Below, piece by piece: positions 54,676-55,970 of a stretch of DNA of 55,970 nucleotides (positions within the stretch are counted from its first letter, which is position 1; the number at the start of each line of letters is the position of its first letter). This DNA is from Planctomycetaceae bacterium. Its GTDB lineage: Bacteria > Planctomycetota > Planctomycetia > Pirellulales > Pirellulaceae. The stretch covers positions 1-55,970 of the forward strand of contig PBOG01000028.1 of the NCBI GenBank assembly GCA_002724245.1, in the 5' to 3' direction. Position numbers and translations under genes: made by a program. The notes under the pieces are model-generated. The model made no database searches, was not told where the DNA came from, and saw nothing but the letters and a program-made list of their open reading frames with translations.

Positions 54676-55701
54676 GTGCAACGCAAGATCGCGCTTTTCG
54701 CAGGCGGCCGGGACCAAGCGGCTGAAGACTGGACCAAGGGTAGTAATTTGAGTGCCTCCGAAGACGTTGACGAGATTCCACCGCCAAATATAGCAGCGGT
54801 CGAAGGAATCGGCTCTGCCCCACTGCCCAGTAGCCTGGAACGTATCCGGCCACGTGTTGAGACAGCGTTACTGGCAGGATTTCTCGCCATCCTGGGCATG
54901 CTAACGATCGGTTTACTGCTACCACTGGTCGTCGTATTGGTGCGACCGCCTGCCGAATCTCTCCAAGAGTCCGTTCCCGCAGGTGAGGGCATTAAGCCAC
55001 TCGCGGCGCGTTATCCGGGCATGCTGGTCCTTTTCTCACTCCTGCCGCAGTTAATGCTCGCTGCCCTTGCTTTAGGCGGAAGCTGGTTGTCCCCTGACGG
55101 CTGGCGCCAAAGATTGGGGCTCACTGCGGGCAGCATGCCCAAACGCTTTTGGATCTTATTTGCCCTTTCGACACCAGTAATTAGCGTTGTCACCGGACTG
55201 TTGATTTCACAACTAACCGACCACTTGAGTCAGCGAATGCAAGAGCTCGGCGGTTTGTACGGTGGCCATACCGGACTCTTTGGCTTGCTCGCACTCTCGT
55301 TGCCAACACTGGTACCGGGACTCTGCGAAGAACTTTTGTTTCGGGGCTATGTACAGACACGTTTGCTCAAGGCATGGCAATCATGGAAAGCCATCCTGGT
55401 CACATCCCTGTTATTCAGCGCCGCCCACCTCAGTCCGATTCACGCATTGGGAGTTTTCCCCCTGTCGTTGTGGCTGGGAATCATCGCAATGCGGTGCGGC
55501 TGCATCTGGCCGGCAATCTTCGGTCACACTGCAAATAATCTGTTCGCGTTGACCGTATTACTCGCAAGCCCACGCGCCACCACGGTCCCACAGATCTCGA
55601 TCGCCCTGAGCTTGTTTTTTGCCATCTCCACGTGTGCCTGGATAGCCTCGATTTTTCATCTGAGTTCCCGTCCAGTTGCCACGCGTTCCCACGAGAGTTG
55701 A
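54676..55701 (+). CDS. CPBP family intramembrane glutamic protease
   Basis: A membrane protease of the CAAX/Abi family with about eight helices. The active-site motifs are all present: EELLFRG (218-224), His251 in SLLFSAAHLSP, and GHTANN (283-288). The frame starts with GTG 54676, but the first 24 residues look non-coding and a TTG at 54748 has AAGGG 7 bases upstream, so the true start may be there. Substrates are unknown; eukaryotic relatives process prenylated proteins and bacterial ones are often linked to peptides or bacteriocins. No such partner gene is next to it. Confidence 0.9.
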   Translation: MQRKIALFAGGRDQAAEDWTKGSNLSASEDVDEIPPPNIAAVEGIGSAPLPSSLERIRPRVETALLAGFLAILGMLTIGLLLPLVVVLVRPPAESLQESVPAGEGIKPLAARYPGMLVLFSLLPQLMLAALALGGSWLSPDGWRQRLGLTAGSMPKRFWILFALSTPVISVVTGLLISQLTDHLSQRMQELGGLYGGHTGLFGLLALSLPTLVPGLCEELLFRGYVQTRLLKAWQSWKAILVTSLLFSAAHLSPIHALGVFPLSLWLGIIAMRCGCIWPAIFGHTANNLFALTVLLASPRATTVPQISIALSLFFAISTCAWIASIFHLSSRPVATRSHES

Positions 55702-55773
55702 TACAATCCGGCTGCTCTCAGTTCCTGACTGTGAAGTTTCGCCATGGCAAAGGTCTACCAGGAGGCTCCATTG

Positions 55774-55970
55774 ATGTCTAACACGGCCCTTCGTCAGTCG
55801 AGTAGCAAGCCACGCAGACTAGTATCCTTCCCGACCTTATGCGTATCGCTGACATTGTGGGCATGCACAGCAGTAATACCTGCACACAGTTTTCAGAACG
55901 CAAAAACTCTTCTCCAGCTGACGGGGACCTATTCCGGCATTGGAGTACTAACCGGAACACCAACTCCAAA
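55774..55970 (+). CDS. Exported protein, partial (3' end outside window)
   Basis: ATG 55774 is preceded by a perfect AGGAGG with 8 bases spacing, and the frame stays open to the window edge (65 full codons). The sequence has a basic n-region (SSSKPRRL) and a hydrophobic stretch ending AVIPAHS, so a signal peptide. Too little of the mature part (about 25 residues) is visible to name a family. Confidence 0.7.
   Translation, partial: MSNTALRQSSSKPRRLVSFPTLCVSLTLWACTAVIPAHSFQNAKTLLQLTGTYSGIGVLTGTPTP

Noticed and set aside
1-55970. tRNA, rRNA, tmRNA, CRISPR arrays, insertion sequences
   Set aside because: No sequence in the intergenic regions showed tRNA T-loop signatures, repeated spacer patterns or transposase genes on reading.

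Overview
The window looks like a chromosome segment of a planctomycete, most likely of the Pirellulales/Rhodopirellula type. The evidence is family content: a Planctomycete-type PSCyt1/DUF1549 cytochrome protein, a DUF1501 Tat-exported protein, DUF3299-like proteins, BatA/VWA membrane proteins, a zinc-ribbon plus Gly-rich membrane protein, and many long lineage-restricted exported proteins. Genes lie on both strands in short operons. I see no tRNA, rRNA, CRISPR array, insertion sequence or prophage.

Left part (1-11.5 kb): a truncated PSCyt1/DUF1549 gene, an SDR oxidoreductase with an altered catalytic tetrad, serC, a small lipoprotein with its own terminator, then a minus-strand lipB-like / lipA / lipoyl-domain cassette. 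LipA has all its cysteines, but the LipB-like protein lacks the catalytic Cys and Lys and the lipoyl-domain protein lacks the acceptor Lys. A very large exported protein of unknown function and a translationally coupled pair (zinc-ribbon membrane protein plus a soluble protein) follow.

Middle (11.6-35 kb): a complete imuA-imuB-dnaE2 mutasome with a 15-bp tandem repeat inside imuA and a dyad upstream; a LOG-family hydrolase; a NitT/TauT/ThiY-type ABC importer whose binding-protein gene is convergent to the ATPase/permease pair; a DUF374 acyltransferase; dapF; an AsmA-like giant; a GT39-type glycosyltransferase; an overlapping pncC-like / NMN adenylyltransferase-like pair suggesting NAD salvage; an MFS transporter with an uncertain 5' end; a DUF1501 protein; and serA.

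Right part (35-56 kb): an ABC exporter-like cluster (LolD-type ATPase, FtsX-type permease, a CPFC exported protein and two DUF3299-like proteins) that resembles metal-linked gene sets; a second ABC operon (ATPase, ABC-2 permease with a His-rich loop, TPR-like membrane protein, smpB); folC behind a hairpin-rich leader; two VWA-type membrane proteins downstream of a DegT/DnrJ aminotransferase; a CPBP membrane protease; and the start of an exported protein cut by the window end.

The strongest candidates for something undescribed are the lipoate cassette with two chemically disabled partners, and the DUF3299/ABC cluster.
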